Shown here: piece after piece, positions 43,021 to 52,409 of the stretch | Layout of the letters: the number at the start of each line of letters is the position of its first letter | Numbering within the stretch: position 1 is the stretch's first letter | Assembly: GCF_023502325.1 (NCBI RefSeq) | Contig: NZ_JAMFLZ010000002.1 | Span: forward strand, 62,001-126,000 | Direction of reading: 5' to 3' | Source of the DNA: Wocania_A spongiicola | GTDB lineage: Bacteria > Bacteroidota > Bacteroidia > Flavobacteriales > Flavobacteriaceae | Length of the DNA stretch: 64,000 nucleotides | The notes under the pieces: generated by a model | Databases searched by the model: none | Told to the model about the DNA's origin: nothing | What the model saw: the letters and a program-made list of their open reading frames with translations, nothing else | Translations under genes and position numbers: made by a program

Positions 43021-43995
43021 ATGAAAAAAATATTAGCATTAATTTTTACTGTCTTACTTATAGTTTCATGTAAAAAAGAGCAAAAAAACACCATACTTGA
43101 AGGTGCGGTTTTTGGCACATATTATAGAGTTACTTATAATTCTGAAATTAATTATCAAAAACAATTTGATAGTCTATTTTATGTTATTAATAAATCTATG
43201 TCTACTTATCAAGTAAACTCAGATATTTCTAAATTAAATAGAAATGAATCTCTTACAATGGATTCTCATTTTAGAAATGTTTATGATACTTCTAAAAAGG
43301 TTTATGTTGAAACTGAAGGCCTTTTTGATCCAACGATTGGAAAGCTAGTGAATGCTTGGGATTTTGGACCAGAAGGTAAAATCATTGCTTTAGATAGTGT
43401 GAAAATTGATAGTTTAATGCAGTTTGTTGGATTTGAAAAGATTCATAGAATTGATAATGAAATTATTAAGCCAGATGGTATGTTTCTAGATTTCAACGCT
43501 ATTGCAAAGGGCTATGCCGTTGATGTTATTTCAGAATTTTTGCAAAGTGAAAATATAAAAAACTACCTAGTTGATATTGGCGGAGAATTGAGAGCACAAG
43601 GCATAAATATTGAAAGAAAATTAGAATGGAGAGTTGGTGTTGAAAATCCAAATTTTGATGGGACACAATCCATAAATCATGCTATACCATTACAAAATGA
43701 AGCTATGGCAACTTCTGGAACTTATAGAAAGTTTAAAATAGACGAAAACGGTAACCGTTATGCCCATATAATTGATACCAAAACAGGTTACCCTAGCAAA
43801 ACTAATTTATTAAGCATTTCTGTTATTACAGATAACTGTATGGAGGCTGATGCTTATGCAACTGTTTTCAAAACTATGGGTATTGAAAAAGTAAAAACGT
43901 TTTTAAAAACACATCCAGAGCTTAAAGTGTTTTTAATTTTTGAAAACGATAAAAGCGAGATTAAAACTTTAAACTTAAATAATTTTCCAGAATAA
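43021..43995 (+). CDS. apbE: FAD:protein FMN transferase ApbE (lipoprotein)
   Basis: 324 residues with lipobox IVSC (Cys17), periplasmic. ApbE uses FAD to attach FMN by a phosphoester to Thr in DxxSGAT motifs, i.e. those in NqrB and NqrC nearby. Family blocks: GTYYRVTYN, LVNAWDFGPEGK, DFNAIAKGYAVDVISEFL, YLVDIGGELRAQG, ATSGTYRKF, AHIIDTKTGYP, and EADAYATVFKTMG with the Mg2+-binding Asp. Context (nqr operon) fits perfectly. Confidence 0.95.
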   Translation: MKKILALIFTVLLIVSCKKEQKNTILEGAVFGTYYRVTYNSEINYQKQFDSLFYVINKSMSTYQVNSDISKLNRNESLTMDSHFRNVYDTSKKVYVETEGLFDPTIGKLVNAWDFGPEGKIIALDSVKIDSLMQFVGFEKIHRIDNEIIKPDGMFLDFNAIAKGYAVDVISEFLQSENIKNYLVDIGGELRAQGINIERKLEWRVGVENPNFDGTQSINHAIPLQNEAMATSGTYRKFKIDENGNRYAHIIDTKTGYPSKTNLLSISVITDNCMEADAYATVFKTMGIEKVKTFLKTHPELKVFLIFENDKSEIKTLNLNNFPE

Positions 43996-44046
43996 GTTTT
44001 GTGACTTTTTTAGAAGTTTTGTGTCTTATTATTGCTATTAATCAAT

Positions 44047-44088
44047 AAAAAAGTTGTTCTAAATATATTTTAGTTCAGCTTTTTTTTA
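44047..44088. terminator. Bidirectional terminator between apbE and the methyltransferase
   Basis: AAAAGTTG...CTAAA (44049-44063) pairs with TTTAG...CAGCTTTT, an imperfect stem with a central TT/TT mismatch, and has A-rich and T-rich flanks on its two sides. Confidence 0.6.
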
Positions 44089-44850
44089 TTTAGTTACTAC
44101 AGGAATAATTTCTCCTTTTGCTAAACAATATTTTGCGATGTCATCATCAGAAAGCCTAGAGGTATAATCAACTTCATCAACTTTAAAACCTACAGAACGG
44201 AGTTTATCAAAATAATCACGACCATAAACACGAACATGGTCATATTGTCCAAAAATCTTTGCGCGTTCTTTTTTATCTGTTATAGTATCGTCCTCAAAAG
44301 TAAACTCTCTTGATAAATCTTGTGGTATTTGAAAAATTCCCATTCCATTAGGTTTTAAAACACGATATAATTCTTGCATTGCTTTAGTATCATTAGGGAT
44401 ATGCTCTAAAACATGGTTGCAAAAAATAACATCATAACTATCATTTTTAAAAGGAAGGTTACAAATATCAGCTTTTACATCAGCTAAAGGCGAGTTTAAA
44501 TCTGTAGTTGTATAATCTAGATTAGGCATCCTTCTAAAGCGCTTGTAAAAAGCTTGTTCTGGAGCAAAATGAAGCACTTTTTTATTAGTAGAAAAGAAAT
44601 CAGTTTTATTTTGTAAATACAGCCATAATAAGCGGTGGCGCTCTAAACTTAAAGTTGAAGGAGATAATACATTGTTGCGTTGAGTACCATACCCGTAGGG
44701 TAAAAAGGTTTTAAAACCTTTTCCATCTATAGGATCAATGTACTTGTTTCCTTTTAAAAAAAAAGCCAAAATGGGACGAATAATATAACTTAACCTTATA
44801 AGTAAAGGTCTTGGGATAATATTCAATATAATCTTGAAAAGTTTTTTCAA
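44086..44850 (-). CDS. Class I SAM-dependent methyltransferase
   Basis: 254 residues. An N-terminal helical piece is followed by a Methyltransf_11 domain: KVLHFAPEQAFYKRF (motif I region, GxG replaced by APEQ), TTDLNSPLADVKADICNLPF, VIFCNHVLEHIPNDTKAMQELYRVLKPNG. Substrate unknown. The start is TTG at 44850 as no ATG is available upstream in frame; Lys-Lys and a hydrophobic helix follow. Last gene of map-cupin-methyltransferase, six bases after the cupin gene. Confidence 0.75.
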   Translation of the reverse strand: MKKLFKIILNIIPRPLLIRLSYIIRPILAFFLKGNKYIDPIDGKGFKTFLPYGYGTQRNNVLSPSTLSLERHRLLWLYLQNKTDFFSTNKKVLHFAPEQAFYKRFRRMPNLDYTTTDLNSPLADVKADICNLPFKNDSYDVIFCNHVLEHIPNDTKAMQELYRVLKPNGMGIFQIPQDLSREFTFEDDTITDKKERAKIFGQYDHVRVYGRDYFDKLRSVGFKVDEVDYTSRLSDDDIAKYCLAKGEIIPVVTK

Positions 44851-44856
44851 AAACGA

Positions 44857-45174
44857 TTATTTATAATCTTCGCGTACTGGAAAAAATGTGTCAATTACAA
44901 CACAGTTTGTTAAAGCATTTGCACTATGAATAGCATTAGAAGGTATTACTGTTATAGAATCTGCTTCAAGAACTTTAGTAATGCCATCAATTGTCATTTC
45001 TAATTTACCAGAAATAACTTGTGTTATTTGCTCATGTATATGAGAGTGTGCCGGTAAAATAGCTCCTTCTTCAATATTGATAAGCCCTACGGTATTGTTA
45101 TCAGTATGGATATATTTTCCTTTTATGCCTTCAACAAGGTCCTTTTCTGGTATGTCTGAAAATTTGTGAGTCAT
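44857..45174 (-). CDS. Cupin domain protein (105 aa)
   Basis: A single small beta-barrel: cupin motif 1 LPAHSHIHEQITQVISGKLEMTI (40-62; metal-binding H43, H45, Q49) and motif 2 around VIPSNAIHSANAL (80-92; H87). No enzyme-specific residue pattern is visible; many such proteins bind a metal and a small ligand. Position between map and the methyltransferase suggests a common transcript but not a common pathway. Confidence 0.85.
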   Translation of the reverse strand: MTHKFSDIPEKDLVEGIKGKYIHTDNNTVGLINIEEGAILPAHSHIHEQITQVISGKLEMTIDGITKVLEADSITVIPSNAIHSANALTNCVVIDTFFPVREDYK

Positions 45175-45177
45175 AAA

Positions 45178-45996
45178 TTATAATACAAACTGCTTTTGTC
45201 TAAATTCTTCTTCTTCATTACTTTCAATTCCTAAAGCGTCATATATATAGGCGAAAGTTGAAAGTAATTCTGGTTTGCCATTTATAAGAGCTACGTCATG
45301 CTCAAAATGTGCACTTGGTTTATTATCTAAAGTAGTAATTGTCCAACCGTCTCTGTGTTGTTTTATACGTTGAGTTCCCATATTAATCATAGGTTCAATA
45401 GCAACCACCATACCTTCAATAAATTTTTTGCCACGACCACGTTTTCCATAGTTTGGCATTTCTGGGTCTTCATGCATTTTACTGCCTAATCCATGACCAA
45501 CTAATTCTCTTACTACACCATAACCATGATCTTCACAATACTTTTGAATGGCATAGCCAACATCTCCAACACGATTCCCTTTTTTAAACTCCCTTATACC
45601 AACGTAAAGAGACTCTTTGGTTACTTGAAGTAATTTTTCTGTTTCTGGAGCGATCTCACCAACAGCAAAAGTATAAGCATGATCGCCATAAAAACCGTTT
45701 TTTAAAGCGCCACAATCAATAGATATAATATCTCCTTCTACAAGAGGCTCACTGGTAGGAAAACCATGAACTACTTGATCGTTAGGACTCATGCAAAGTG
45801 TATTAGGGAAGTCGTACAAGCCTAAAAATCCAGGAATAGCACCTTGAGAGCGAATATAATCTTCGGCTAATTTATCCAATTGCAAGGTTGTAACACCAGG
45901 TTTAACTTCTTTCGCCAGCATTCCTAACGTTCTAGAAACAATCAAAGCGCTTTCGCGCATCAATTCAATTTCCTCACTAGTTTTTACTATAATCAT
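45178..45996 (-). CDS. map: Methionine aminopeptidase, type I
   Basis: 272-residue pita-bread enzyme (EC 3.4.11.18) that removes the initiator Met. Metal ligands are visible: Asp in SIDCGALKNGFYGDHAYTFAV (two Asp), His in VRELVGHGLGSKMHEDPEMPNYG, Glu in VVAIEPMINMG, and Glu in HFEHDVALI. A TATCTTTG -7-like box lies 17-24 bases before the start (46020-46013). Leads a three-gene operon. Confidence 0.95.
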   Translation of the reverse strand: MIIVKTSEEIELMRESALIVSRTLGMLAKEVKPGVTTLQLDKLAEDYIRSQGAIPGFLGLYDFPNTLCMSPNDQVVHGFPTSEPLVEGDIISIDCGALKNGFYGDHAYTFAVGEIAPETEKLLQVTKESLYVGIREFKKGNRVGDVGYAIQKYCEDHGYGVVRELVGHGLGSKMHEDPEMPNYGKRGRGKKFIEGMVVAIEPMINMGTQRIKQHRDGWTITTLDNKPSAHFEHDVALINGKPELLSTFAYIYDALGIESNEEEEFRQKQFVL

Positions 45997-46117
45997 ACTT
46001 AAAAAATAATGGCAAAGATACTTAAAAATAAAATTCTATCTATTTTGATTTTATATGACTTTTGACAGTTTTTATAATTTAAATAATAGGTAATTTTGCT
46101 GTATAAAATGAGTTAAG

Positions 46118-47383
46118 ATGTATAAAGTAGTTAGTGCTGAAGAAGCTGTAGAAGTTATAAAAAGTAATGATAGAGTATATGTACAAGCGGCGGCAGCTGC
46201 GCCACAATTGCTAACAAAAGCAATGTCGGATAGATATGAAGAACTTAGAAATGTTGAGGTTTGCCATTTACATGTAGAAGGTGAGGCACCTTATGCAAAT
46301 CCTGATTTAAAAGATAGTTTTCACGTTAATTCTTTTTTTATAGGGAGTAATGTTAGGCATACATTAGCCGCTGGAAACGGATCATACACTCCAGTCTTTT
46401 TAAGCGAATTACCCTTATTGTTTAAACGAAATATTTTGTCATTAGATGTGGCTTTAATTCATGTATCTGTTCCAGACAAGCATGGGTATTGCTCGTTAGG
46501 AGTTTCAGTTGAAGCTACTTTGGCTGCAATAGAAAGTGCAAAAATTGTTATAGCTCAGGTAAATGTTCAAATGCCTCGAACTCATGGAGATGGTATAATA
46601 CATCATACAGAGATTGATTTATTTGTTGAATGTGATGAACCAATACCAGTGCATAACAATGGCGAGCCTTCTGATATTGAAAATAAAATTGGAGATTATG
46701 TAGCTAGTTTAATAGAAGATAAGAGTACTTTACAAATGGGCATAGGCTCCATACCAAATGCTGTTTTATCGCGGCTAAAAAATCATAAGAATTTAGGGTT
46801 ACATACAGAAATGTTCTCAGATGGTGTAATAGACTTAATTTTAAAAGATGTGATTAATGGAAATTTTAAAGGTATTAATCCAGGTCGATCCTTAGCAACT
46901 TTTTTAATTGGATCAAAACGACTTTATGATTATGTTGACGATAACCCATTTGTTGAAATGAGAGCATCAGATTATGTAAATGATGTTTCGATAATTAAAC
47001 AAAATCCAAAAATGGTAGCCATAAATTCAGCTATAGAAGTAGATTTAACAGGACAAGTTTGTGCGGATTCTATTGGAGCTAAAATGTACTCTGGTGTTGG
47101 AGGGCAAATGGATTATATTCGTGGAGCCTCATTAAGCGAGGGTGGTAAAGCAATAATTGCATTGCCTTCTGCAACAAAAAAAGGAATTAGCAGAATTGTA
47201 CCAAGTTTAAAACCAGGTGCAGGTGTTGTTACAACGCGCGCGCACGTACATCATGTAGTTACAGAGTACGGTATAGCCAATTTATACGGAAAAACAATTA
47301 AGGATAGAGTTAAAGCTTTAGTAGATATAGCACACCCAGATCATAGAGAGTCTATTGATAAAGCTTATTTTGAATTAATTTAA
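46118..47383 (+). CDS. Acetyl-CoA hydrolase/transferase family protein (CoA transferase)
   Basis: 421 residues of family I CoA transferase of the 4-hydroxybutyrate/acetate type. Catalytic Glu231 in LHTEMFSDGVIDL forms the glutamyl-CoA thioester; the oxyanion block GQVCADSIGAKMYSGVGGQMDYIRGAS is present. Moves CoA between acyl groups, e.g. acetate and butyrate derivatives; substrate not determined. A TAATTTTG box 20 bases upstream (46091-46098) is a likely -7. Divergent from map. Confidence 0.88.
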   Translation: MYKVVSAEEAVEVIKSNDRVYVQAAAAAPQLLTKAMSDRYEELRNVEVCHLHVEGEAPYANPDLKDSFHVNSFFIGSNVRHTLAAGNGSYTPVFLSELPLLFKRNILSLDVALIHVSVPDKHGYCSLGVSVEATLAAIESAKIVIAQVNVQMPRTHGDGIIHHTEIDLFVECDEPIPVHNNGEPSDIENKIGDYVASLIEDKSTLQMGIGSIPNAVLSRLKNHKNLGLHTEMFSDGVIDLILKDVINGNFKGINPGRSLATFLIGSKRLYDYVDDNPFVEMRASDYVNDVSIIKQNPKMVAINSAIEVDLTGQVCADSIGAKMYSGVGGQMDYIRGASLSEGGKAIIALPSATKKGISRIVPSLKPGAGVVTTRAHVHHVVTEYGIANLYGKTIKDRVKALVDIAHPDHRESIDKAYFELI

Positions 47384-47385
47384 GC

Positions 47386-47790
47386 TTATTTAAAGAAATT
47401 AAAGAACCCTTTTTTCTTTTCTGGAATATTAGGTTTCGTGTTGGTTAACATCTGGTATATCTCCCCCCAACCAATAAAGCCACCAATATTTCTGTCGTCA
47501 ATAAATAGATCGGCATGAATTTTTCTGCTAATGTTTTTGCTATATTCTTCTTCAGCGAAACTACTATTTACAGAGTAAAAAGCTATGCCATTCTCCTCAC
47601 AAAAATTAACAGCCTCATTTAATTTTTCACCAGATCTATAGGTCCATAAAATTAACCGATGCCCTTCTTCTTGTAATTTTTTTAAGGTTTCAAAAGCAAA
47701 AAGCATAGGCTTCCCTATTTTCGGATAAGCATCTTCTACTATAGTGCCATCAAAATCTACAGCTATTATAAGTGTCTCGTTAAAATTCAT
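47386..47790 (-). CDS. BT0820-type HAD family phosphatase-like protein
   Basis: 134 residues of a small capless HAD protein. Motif I AVDFDGTI (D12 nucleophile, D14), motif II LILWTYRSG (Thr), and motif IV-like ADLFIDDRNIGG are all present, as in the Bacteroides BT0820 structure family. Substrate unknown. Ends three bases from the convergent CoA transferase gene. Confidence 0.85.
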   Translation of the reverse strand: MNFNETLIIAVDFDGTIVEDAYPKIGKPMLFAFETLKKLQEEGHRLILWTYRSGEKLNEAVNFCEENGIAFYSVNSSFAEEEYSKNISRKIHADLFIDDRNIGGFIGWGEIYQMLTNTKPNIPEKKKGFFNFFK

Positions 47791-47845
47791 TCAAATTAAA
47801 GACTTGAGTTTGTTACAAAAGTACAATAATTTATTTTTCATTTAT

Positions 47846-49363
47846 TTAAACCAAAGCCTGCTGAGTCATGGTTTCAGGTTGTGGTATTCCCATTAGTTTT
47901 AAAATGGTAGGGGCCATATCGCCTAAAATACCATCTTTAATTTGTGTTAAATCATTATCAATTAAAATAACTGGTACTGGGTTTGTAGTATGTGCCGTAT
48001 TTGGTGAACCGTCCGGGTTAATCATGGTTTCACAGTTACCATGATCTGCAATTAATAATGTTGAATAGCCACTATTTAGTGCAGTATTTACAACATCCTT
48101 TACACACTCGTCAACTGCTTCGCATGCTTTTATTGCTGCTTCCATAACACCAGTATGACCAACCATATCTCCATTAGCAAAATTTAAGCAAACAAAATCT
48201 ACATCGCCTTTTTGTAATTCAGGCACTAAAGCGTCTCGTAATTCGTAAGCACTCATTTCTGGTTTTAAATCGTATGTAGCTACTTTAGGTGAATTCCTTA
48301 AAATTCGAGATTCACCATTAAATGGTTCTTCCCGACCTCCAGAAAAGAAAAATGTAACATGAGGATATTTTTCAGTTTCGGCAATTCTAATTTGTTTTTT
48401 ATTGTGTTTTTCTAAAACCTCTCCTAAAGTTTCAGTTAAATTTTCTTTATTGAATATAACATTGATGTTTTTATAAGTATCATCATAATTGGTAAGTGTT
48501 ACATAATGCAAATTTAATTTATGCATGTTTTGTTCATGAAAATTAGTTTGCGTTAAAGCTTCAGTTAACTCACGACCTCGATCTGTTCTAAAATTAAAAA
48601 ATATTACAACATCATCGTCTTTAATATTTGTAATTGGATTTCCTTCATTATCAGTTAGAATAATTGGTTTTATAAACTCGTCGGTAATATCATCGTCATA
48701 ACTTTTTTGAATGGATTTCGTAGCATTTGTAGATTTTTCGCCAATACCATTTACTAAAGCATCATATGCTAATTTAACACGTTCCCAACGTTTATCTCTA
48801 TCCATGGCATAGTAACGTCCTGTAACAGTTGCTAGTTTGGTATTCGTTTTTTCAATATGATTTTCAAGTGCTGTTATAAAACCATAGCCAGACTTTGGGT
48901 CTACATCACGTCCATCAGTAAATGCGTGCACAAAAGTATTAGTTATCCCAAATTCATTAGCAGCATCAATTAAGCCTAATAGGTGATTAATATGAGAGTG
49001 TACACCTCCGTCGCTTAATAAGCCCAAAAAGTGAACATTTTTGCTATTGTTTTTTGCATAGCTAAAAGCATCTACTAAAACTTTCTCGTTATTAAGTGTT
49101 TTGTTTTTTACTGCTAAGTTTACCTTAACTAAGTCTTGATATACAATGCGACCAGCACCTAAATTCATATGGCCAACTTCGCTATTTCCCATTTGCCCTT
49201 CTGGTAAACCAACATGAAGGCCATCGGTTCTTAGAGTGGCGAAAGGATATTTTTTATATAATGAGTCAATAAATGGAGTATGAGCATAATCGATTGCAGA
49301 AACTTTTGGATCTGGTGAGTTTCCCCAACCGTCCAATATCATTAATATGACTTTTTTATTCAT
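47846..49363 (-). CDS. gpmI: 2,3-bisphosphoglycerate-independent phosphoglycerate mutase
   Basis: 505-residue Mn-dependent alkaline-phosphatase-fold enzyme (EC 5.4.2.12) that interconverts 3- and 2-phosphoglycerate in glycolysis. N-terminal MILDGWG (metal Asp11), catalytic S61 in EGQMGNSEVGHMNLGAGR, VTGRYYAMDRDKRWERV, FFNFRTDRGRELT, and C-terminal LIADHGNCETM and TAHTTNPVPVIL are the family blocks. A TATCTTTG -7-like box is at 49394-49387. Confidence 0.97.
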   Translation of the reverse strand: MNKKVILMILDGWGNSPDPKVSAIDYAHTPFIDSLYKKYPFATLRTDGLHVGLPEGQMGNSEVGHMNLGAGRIVYQDLVKVNLAVKNKTLNNEKVLVDAFSYAKNNSKNVHFLGLLSDGGVHSHINHLLGLIDAANEFGITNTFVHAFTDGRDVDPKSGYGFITALENHIEKTNTKLATVTGRYYAMDRDKRWERVKLAYDALVNGIGEKSTNATKSIQKSYDDDITDEFIKPIILTDNEGNPITNIKDDDVVIFFNFRTDRGRELTEALTQTNFHEQNMHKLNLHYVTLTNYDDTYKNINVIFNKENLTETLGEVLEKHNKKQIRIAETEKYPHVTFFFSGGREEPFNGESRILRNSPKVATYDLKPEMSAYELRDALVPELQKGDVDFVCLNFANGDMVGHTGVMEAAIKACEAVDECVKDVVNTALNSGYSTLLIADHGNCETMINPDGSPNTAHTTNPVPVILIDNDLTQIKDGILGDMAPTILKLMGIPQPETMTQQALV

Positions 49364-49535
49364 TTTTAAAAAAAATTAATTCTTAACAAAGATACAAGAA
49401 CTTTGACGAAACTAAGTTGCGAAAACCCTTTTAACTTACTGGTTTTATTGGTTTTTAAATGTTTTTTAGAAATCTATAAATTATCTTAAGGATTTCTAAA
49501 AATTAAGTTAAAAAATAATTATTTATGTTAATTAA

Positions 49536-49563
49536 TGTAACAGATTAATTTTTTTGTCGTCTC
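49536..49563 (+). promoter_or_regulatory. ECF-type promoter TGTAAC-N16-CGTCTC
   Basis: TGTAAC (49536-49541) and CGTCTC (49558-49563) with 16 bases between, as at 10289-10316; both are followed by TAGTATAT within ten bases. The ankyrin gene starts 50 bases downstream. Confidence 0.6.
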
Positions 49564-49612
49564 TTTAGTATATCAAAAAACAAAATCATTAATCAAATTA
49601 AAATCTTTCATC

Positions 49613-49996
49613 ATGAAAAAATCAATCATTATTTCTGCAATCGCATTATGTTTCTCTGTAGTATCAGTTAACGCAAAAAACATTACTGAAAATCAATCTA
49701 CTTTTATTACTCAAACTACTGTAAAGGTGAATCCTTTTTGTGTTTCTATTGCAAAAGGAGATATTGAGACCGTAAAAAAGCTAATTAACTTGGGAGAAGA
49801 TGTAAACAAAAAGTCTAATGGAATGACGCCAGCTATGTATGCGGCTAAGTTTAATAGAACAGAAATTTTAAAGCTTTTAATATCTAAAGGAGCTAAATTA
49901 AAAGTTAAGTCTGATAAAGGCATGACTGCTAAGAAGTATGCAAAACAATCTAATGCCAAAGAGGCTTTAATAATTATTGAAGAAGCATTAAGTTAA
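49613..49996 (+). CDS. Secreted ankyrin-repeat protein (127 aa)
   Basis: Signal peptide MKKSIIISAIALCFSVVSVNA (1-21), then two to three ankyrin units: IAKGDIETVKKLINLGEDVNKKSNGMTPAMYAAKFNRTEILKLLISKGAKLKVKSDKGMTAKKYAKQ. Ankyrin repeats mediate protein binding; no enzyme domain. Periplasmic location and an ECF-type promoter suggest an envelope-stress or nutrient-stress role, by inference only. Single gene. Confidence 0.85.
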   Translation: MKKSIIISAIALCFSVVSVNAKNITENQSTFITQTTVKVNPFCVSIAKGDIETVKKLINLGEDVNKKSNGMTPAMYAAKFNRTEILKLLISKGAKLKVKSDKGMTAKKYAKQSNAKEALIIIEEALS

Positions 49997-50040
49997 AATA
50001 ATTAAAATTCATATAACAATTATTTAGAGCTAGTCACTCG

Positions 50041-50070
50041 AAAAAGCCTTGTGAAAACAAGGCTTTTTTT
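50041..50070. terminator. Bidirectional terminator between ankyrin and M48 genes
   Basis: AAAAAGCCTTGT, loop GAAA, ACAAGGCTTTTT: a perfect 12-pair stem with A- and T-runs on its sides. Confidence 0.9.
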
Positions 50071-50837
50071 TATTGATTTTTATATTTCTCTATAGATTCT
50101 TGAATTTTTTCAATCCTGTTATCTGGATCTGGATGCGAACTTTGAAATTCTGGTACACGGTTTGGTCCAGCTGCATCTTTTAAAATTTGCATAACCCCAA
50201 TCATTTCTTCAGGATTATAGCCAGAATTCAGCATAAATAAAACACCAAGGTCGTCACTTTCCAATTCATCACCACGACCATTTTTCAATAAGGTTTGCTG
50301 CCCAATCCCACTTACTAAACCTCCCATATCTGCTCCTACTGAAGCTCCAGTTGATACGGTTTGCCAAAAGTCACTTTCGGCAATGCGTTCTGCAGAATGC
50401 CGCCCTAAAACATGTCCAATTTCATGTCCTAAAACACCAGCTAATTGATCTTCATTTTCTAATTTTGAAAATAGTGCATAAGTTATAAAAATTTGCCCTC
50501 CAGGAAGCGCAAATGCATTTATAGTATTTTCATCCGCCAAAAGGTGAAACTCGTACCTGTAAGGTGTATCTTTGGCCATACTATTATTAATAAGTTTGTT
50601 CCCTACTTTATCAACCAAGGCTTGGTATTGATTATTTGAATGTAATCCACCGTGTTGCTGAGCCATTTGCGGAGCATTTTGTAATCCAATTGCTATTTCT
50701 TGGTCCGATGTCATGTTAATAGTTTGAATACGTCCTGTATACTCATTTTTCTCTTTGCTATTACATTTTTTAATAAATGCAAAAGCTACTATAGCTAAAC
50801 CAATTAATAACCTAACTTTAAAATTTCTACCTCTCAT
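50070..50837 (-). CDS. M48 family metalloprotease
   Basis: 255 residues with an N-terminal hydrophobic anchor (about 9-21, IGLAIVAFAFIKK) and a periplasmic peptidase domain. Zinc site HEIGH (H138, E139, H142) in LAGVLGHEIGHVLGRHSAER, with a third ligand E193 in DELESDDLGVLFM. Related to BepA/Oma1-like proteases that tend outer-membrane protein quality. Its start ATG 50837 is clear. Single gene. Confidence 0.88.
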   Translation of the reverse strand: MRGRNFKVRLLIGLAIVAFAFIKKCNSKEKNEYTGRIQTINMTSDQEIAIGLQNAPQMAQQHGGLHSNNQYQALVDKVGNKLINNSMAKDTPYRYEFHLLADENTINAFALPGGQIFITYALFSKLENEDQLAGVLGHEIGHVLGRHSAERIAESDFWQTVSTGASVGADMGGLVSGIGQQTLLKNGRGDELESDDLGVLFMLNSGYNPEEMIGVMQILKDAAGPNRVPEFQSSHPDPDNRIEKIQESIEKYKNQ

Positions 50838-51014
50838 CAGAATATGTTTATGATACTAAAATTACAAAAAAAAGACTTTATATAAATAATTTGCTTTTAT
50901 GTGTTAATATTAGACACAATTTTCAGTCTTTAAGTCACTCTTTTAATTTGCTCAGTTTAAAATTAGGGTTCTTTAATAATTAGAAAATAATTACCTTCGT
51001 GCAAAAAATATGTA

Positions 51015-51440
51015 ATGTCTTTTCTATTTAAAATTATCGATAAACAAAACATAAATTCTATTATACCATTAGTTCAAAAGCTAAATGGAAATAAAGATAC
51101 AGATGCTGTTTTAAAGCAACGTTTTTCAGAAATGATTACCCAAAACTATGAGTGTGCAGGCATTTTTGATAATGAAAAATTAATAGGAATATGTGGTTTG
51201 TGGTTTTGTACGAGACATTATTCTGGAAAAAGTGTTGAACCAGATCATGTTTATATTGATGATACTTATCGTGGAAAAGGTTTAGGTAAGCAATTTTTTG
51301 AATGGATTTATAATTATGTAAGGCTAAAAGGTTGTGAGTCAATTGAATTAAACACCTATGTAAGTAATCCTCCTTCGCATAAATTTTATTATAATGAGGG
51401 TTTTAAAATTTTAGGTTATCATTTTTTTAAAAAGTTGTAG
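51015..51440 (+). CDS. GNAT family N-acetyltransferase
   Basis: 141-residue GCN5-like acetyltransferase. The acetyl-CoA pyrophosphate loop is RGKGLGKQFFEWI (about 86-98), preceded by the DHVYIDDTY strand, and followed by SIELNTYVSNPPSHKFYYNEGFKILGYHFFKK. Acceptor substrate unknown. No neighbour suggests one. Upstream of the tRNA gene. Confidence 0.85.
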   Translation: MSFLFKIIDKQNINSIIPLVQKLNGNKDTDAVLKQRFSEMITQNYECAGIFDNEKLIGICGLWFCTRHYSGKSVEPDHVYIDDTYRGKGLGKQFFEWIYNYVRLKGCESIELNTYVSNPPSHKFYYNEGFKILGYHFFKKL

Positions 51441-51447
51441 TTTTTGC

Positions 51448-51479
51448 TTGCAAATAGTTTATAAGATTGTATATATTTG
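51448..51479 (+). promoter_or_regulatory. tRNA-Gly promoter (TTG-N21-TATATTTG)
   Basis: TTG (51448-51450) and TATATTTG (51472-51479), spacer 21, ending ten bases before the mature tRNA 5' end. Confidence 0.75.
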
Positions 51480-51489
51480 CATCGCTAAT

Positions 51490-51562
51490 GCGGGAGTAGC
51501 TCAGTTGGTAGAGCGTCAGCCTTCCAAGCTGAATGTCGCCAGTTCGAACCTGGTCTCCCGCT
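51490..51562 (+). tRNA. tRNA-Gly (anticodon TCC)
   Basis: 73 bases forming a full cloverleaf: acceptor GCGGGAG/CTCCCGC, D stem GCTC/GAGC, anticodon stem TCAGC/GCTGA with loop CTTCCAA (anticodon TCC at 51523-51525), T arm GCCAG-TTCGAAC-CTGGT, discriminator T. CCA is not encoded. Reads GGA and probably GGG codons. Confidence 0.97.
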
Positions 51563-51566
51563 CTTT

Positions 51567-51595
51567 AAGCTTCATAGAAATATGAAGCTTTTTTA
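51567..51595. terminator. Bidirectional terminator after tRNA-Gly and pepE
   Basis: AAGCTTCATA, loop GAAA, TATGAAGCTT, then TTTT. Perfect ten-pair stem; its right end overlaps the pepE stop codon. Confidence 0.9.
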
Positions 51596-52300
51596 TTTTA
51601 AATGATTTAATTGTGTTCCAGACTCTACTTCGTATGGAACTTTGTTATATTCAAAAATACGAGCCGTTAAATTGCCATTTAAAACAATTGAGTCATCTAT
51701 AACATGTAACCAGCTACCTTCGCGCAAACCAATTACAGGCGGTGTATTATAACTATGAAATTCTTTAATTCTTGTTTCCCTAGTTTCTCCCATATGCTTA
51801 CTATTGGTGTCTGGGTCTAAATAATGTGGATTAATATTAAAAGGCACTAAACCTAGAGTATTAAAACTAGGAGGATATACTATTGGCATATCGTTGGATG
51901 TTTTTATTGTAAGTCCGCAAATATTACTACCAGCACTTGTGCCTAAATAGGGAGTGCCATTTGTAATCGTTTCTTTTAAAACATCAACCAAATTATTTTT
52001 ATATAACTGATTTACCAAAACAAAAGTATTCCCACCACCAGTAAAAATAGCTTCAGCATTTTTAATGGCTTCTATTGGGTTTTCAAAAGTATGAATACCT
52101 ACAGCTTTTTTATTAATTTTAGAAAAAGCTATTTCTACCTTTTTAGTATAATCATCATGCGATATTCCACCAGGTCTGGCATACGGAATGAATAAAACAG
52201 TTTGAGCATTTTTAAAAAAATGAGTTAGTTCATCTAAAATATAATCTAAATAATCACTTCCGTGTAATGTAGAAGTGCTTGCGATAATAATATTTCTCAT
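51593..52300 (-). CDS. pepE: Dipeptidase E (alpha-aspartyl dipeptidase)
   Basis: 235-residue serine peptidase of family S51 that cleaves Asp-X dipeptides. FTGGGNTFVLVNQLYKNNL (87-105) and GTSAGSNI with the nucleophile S122 are diagnostic, as are the strand around FNINPHYLDPDTNSKHMGETRETRIKEF with catalytic H159 and IGLREGSWL. Cytoplasmic; monocistronic. Confidence 0.93.
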   Translation of the reverse strand: MRNIIIASTSTLHGSDYLDYILDELTHFFKNAQTVLFIPYARPGGISHDDYTKKVEIAFSKINKKAVGIHTFENPIEAIKNAEAIFTGGGNTFVLVNQLYKNNLVDVLKETITNGTPYLGTSAGSNICGLTIKTSNDMPIVYPPSFNTLGLVPFNINPHYLDPDTNSKHMGETRETRIKEFHSYNTPPVIGLREGSWLHVIDDSIVLNGNLTARIFEYNKVPYEVESGTQLNHLK

Positions 52301-52409
52301 AGAAATTTATAATTTACTGTAAAACTAATCAAAATTAGCTTTTATAAAAGATTTAATAAATTTTACTTTAATATTAGCCTTTTAAATCATATTTTTAAAA
52401 TAAAAACCT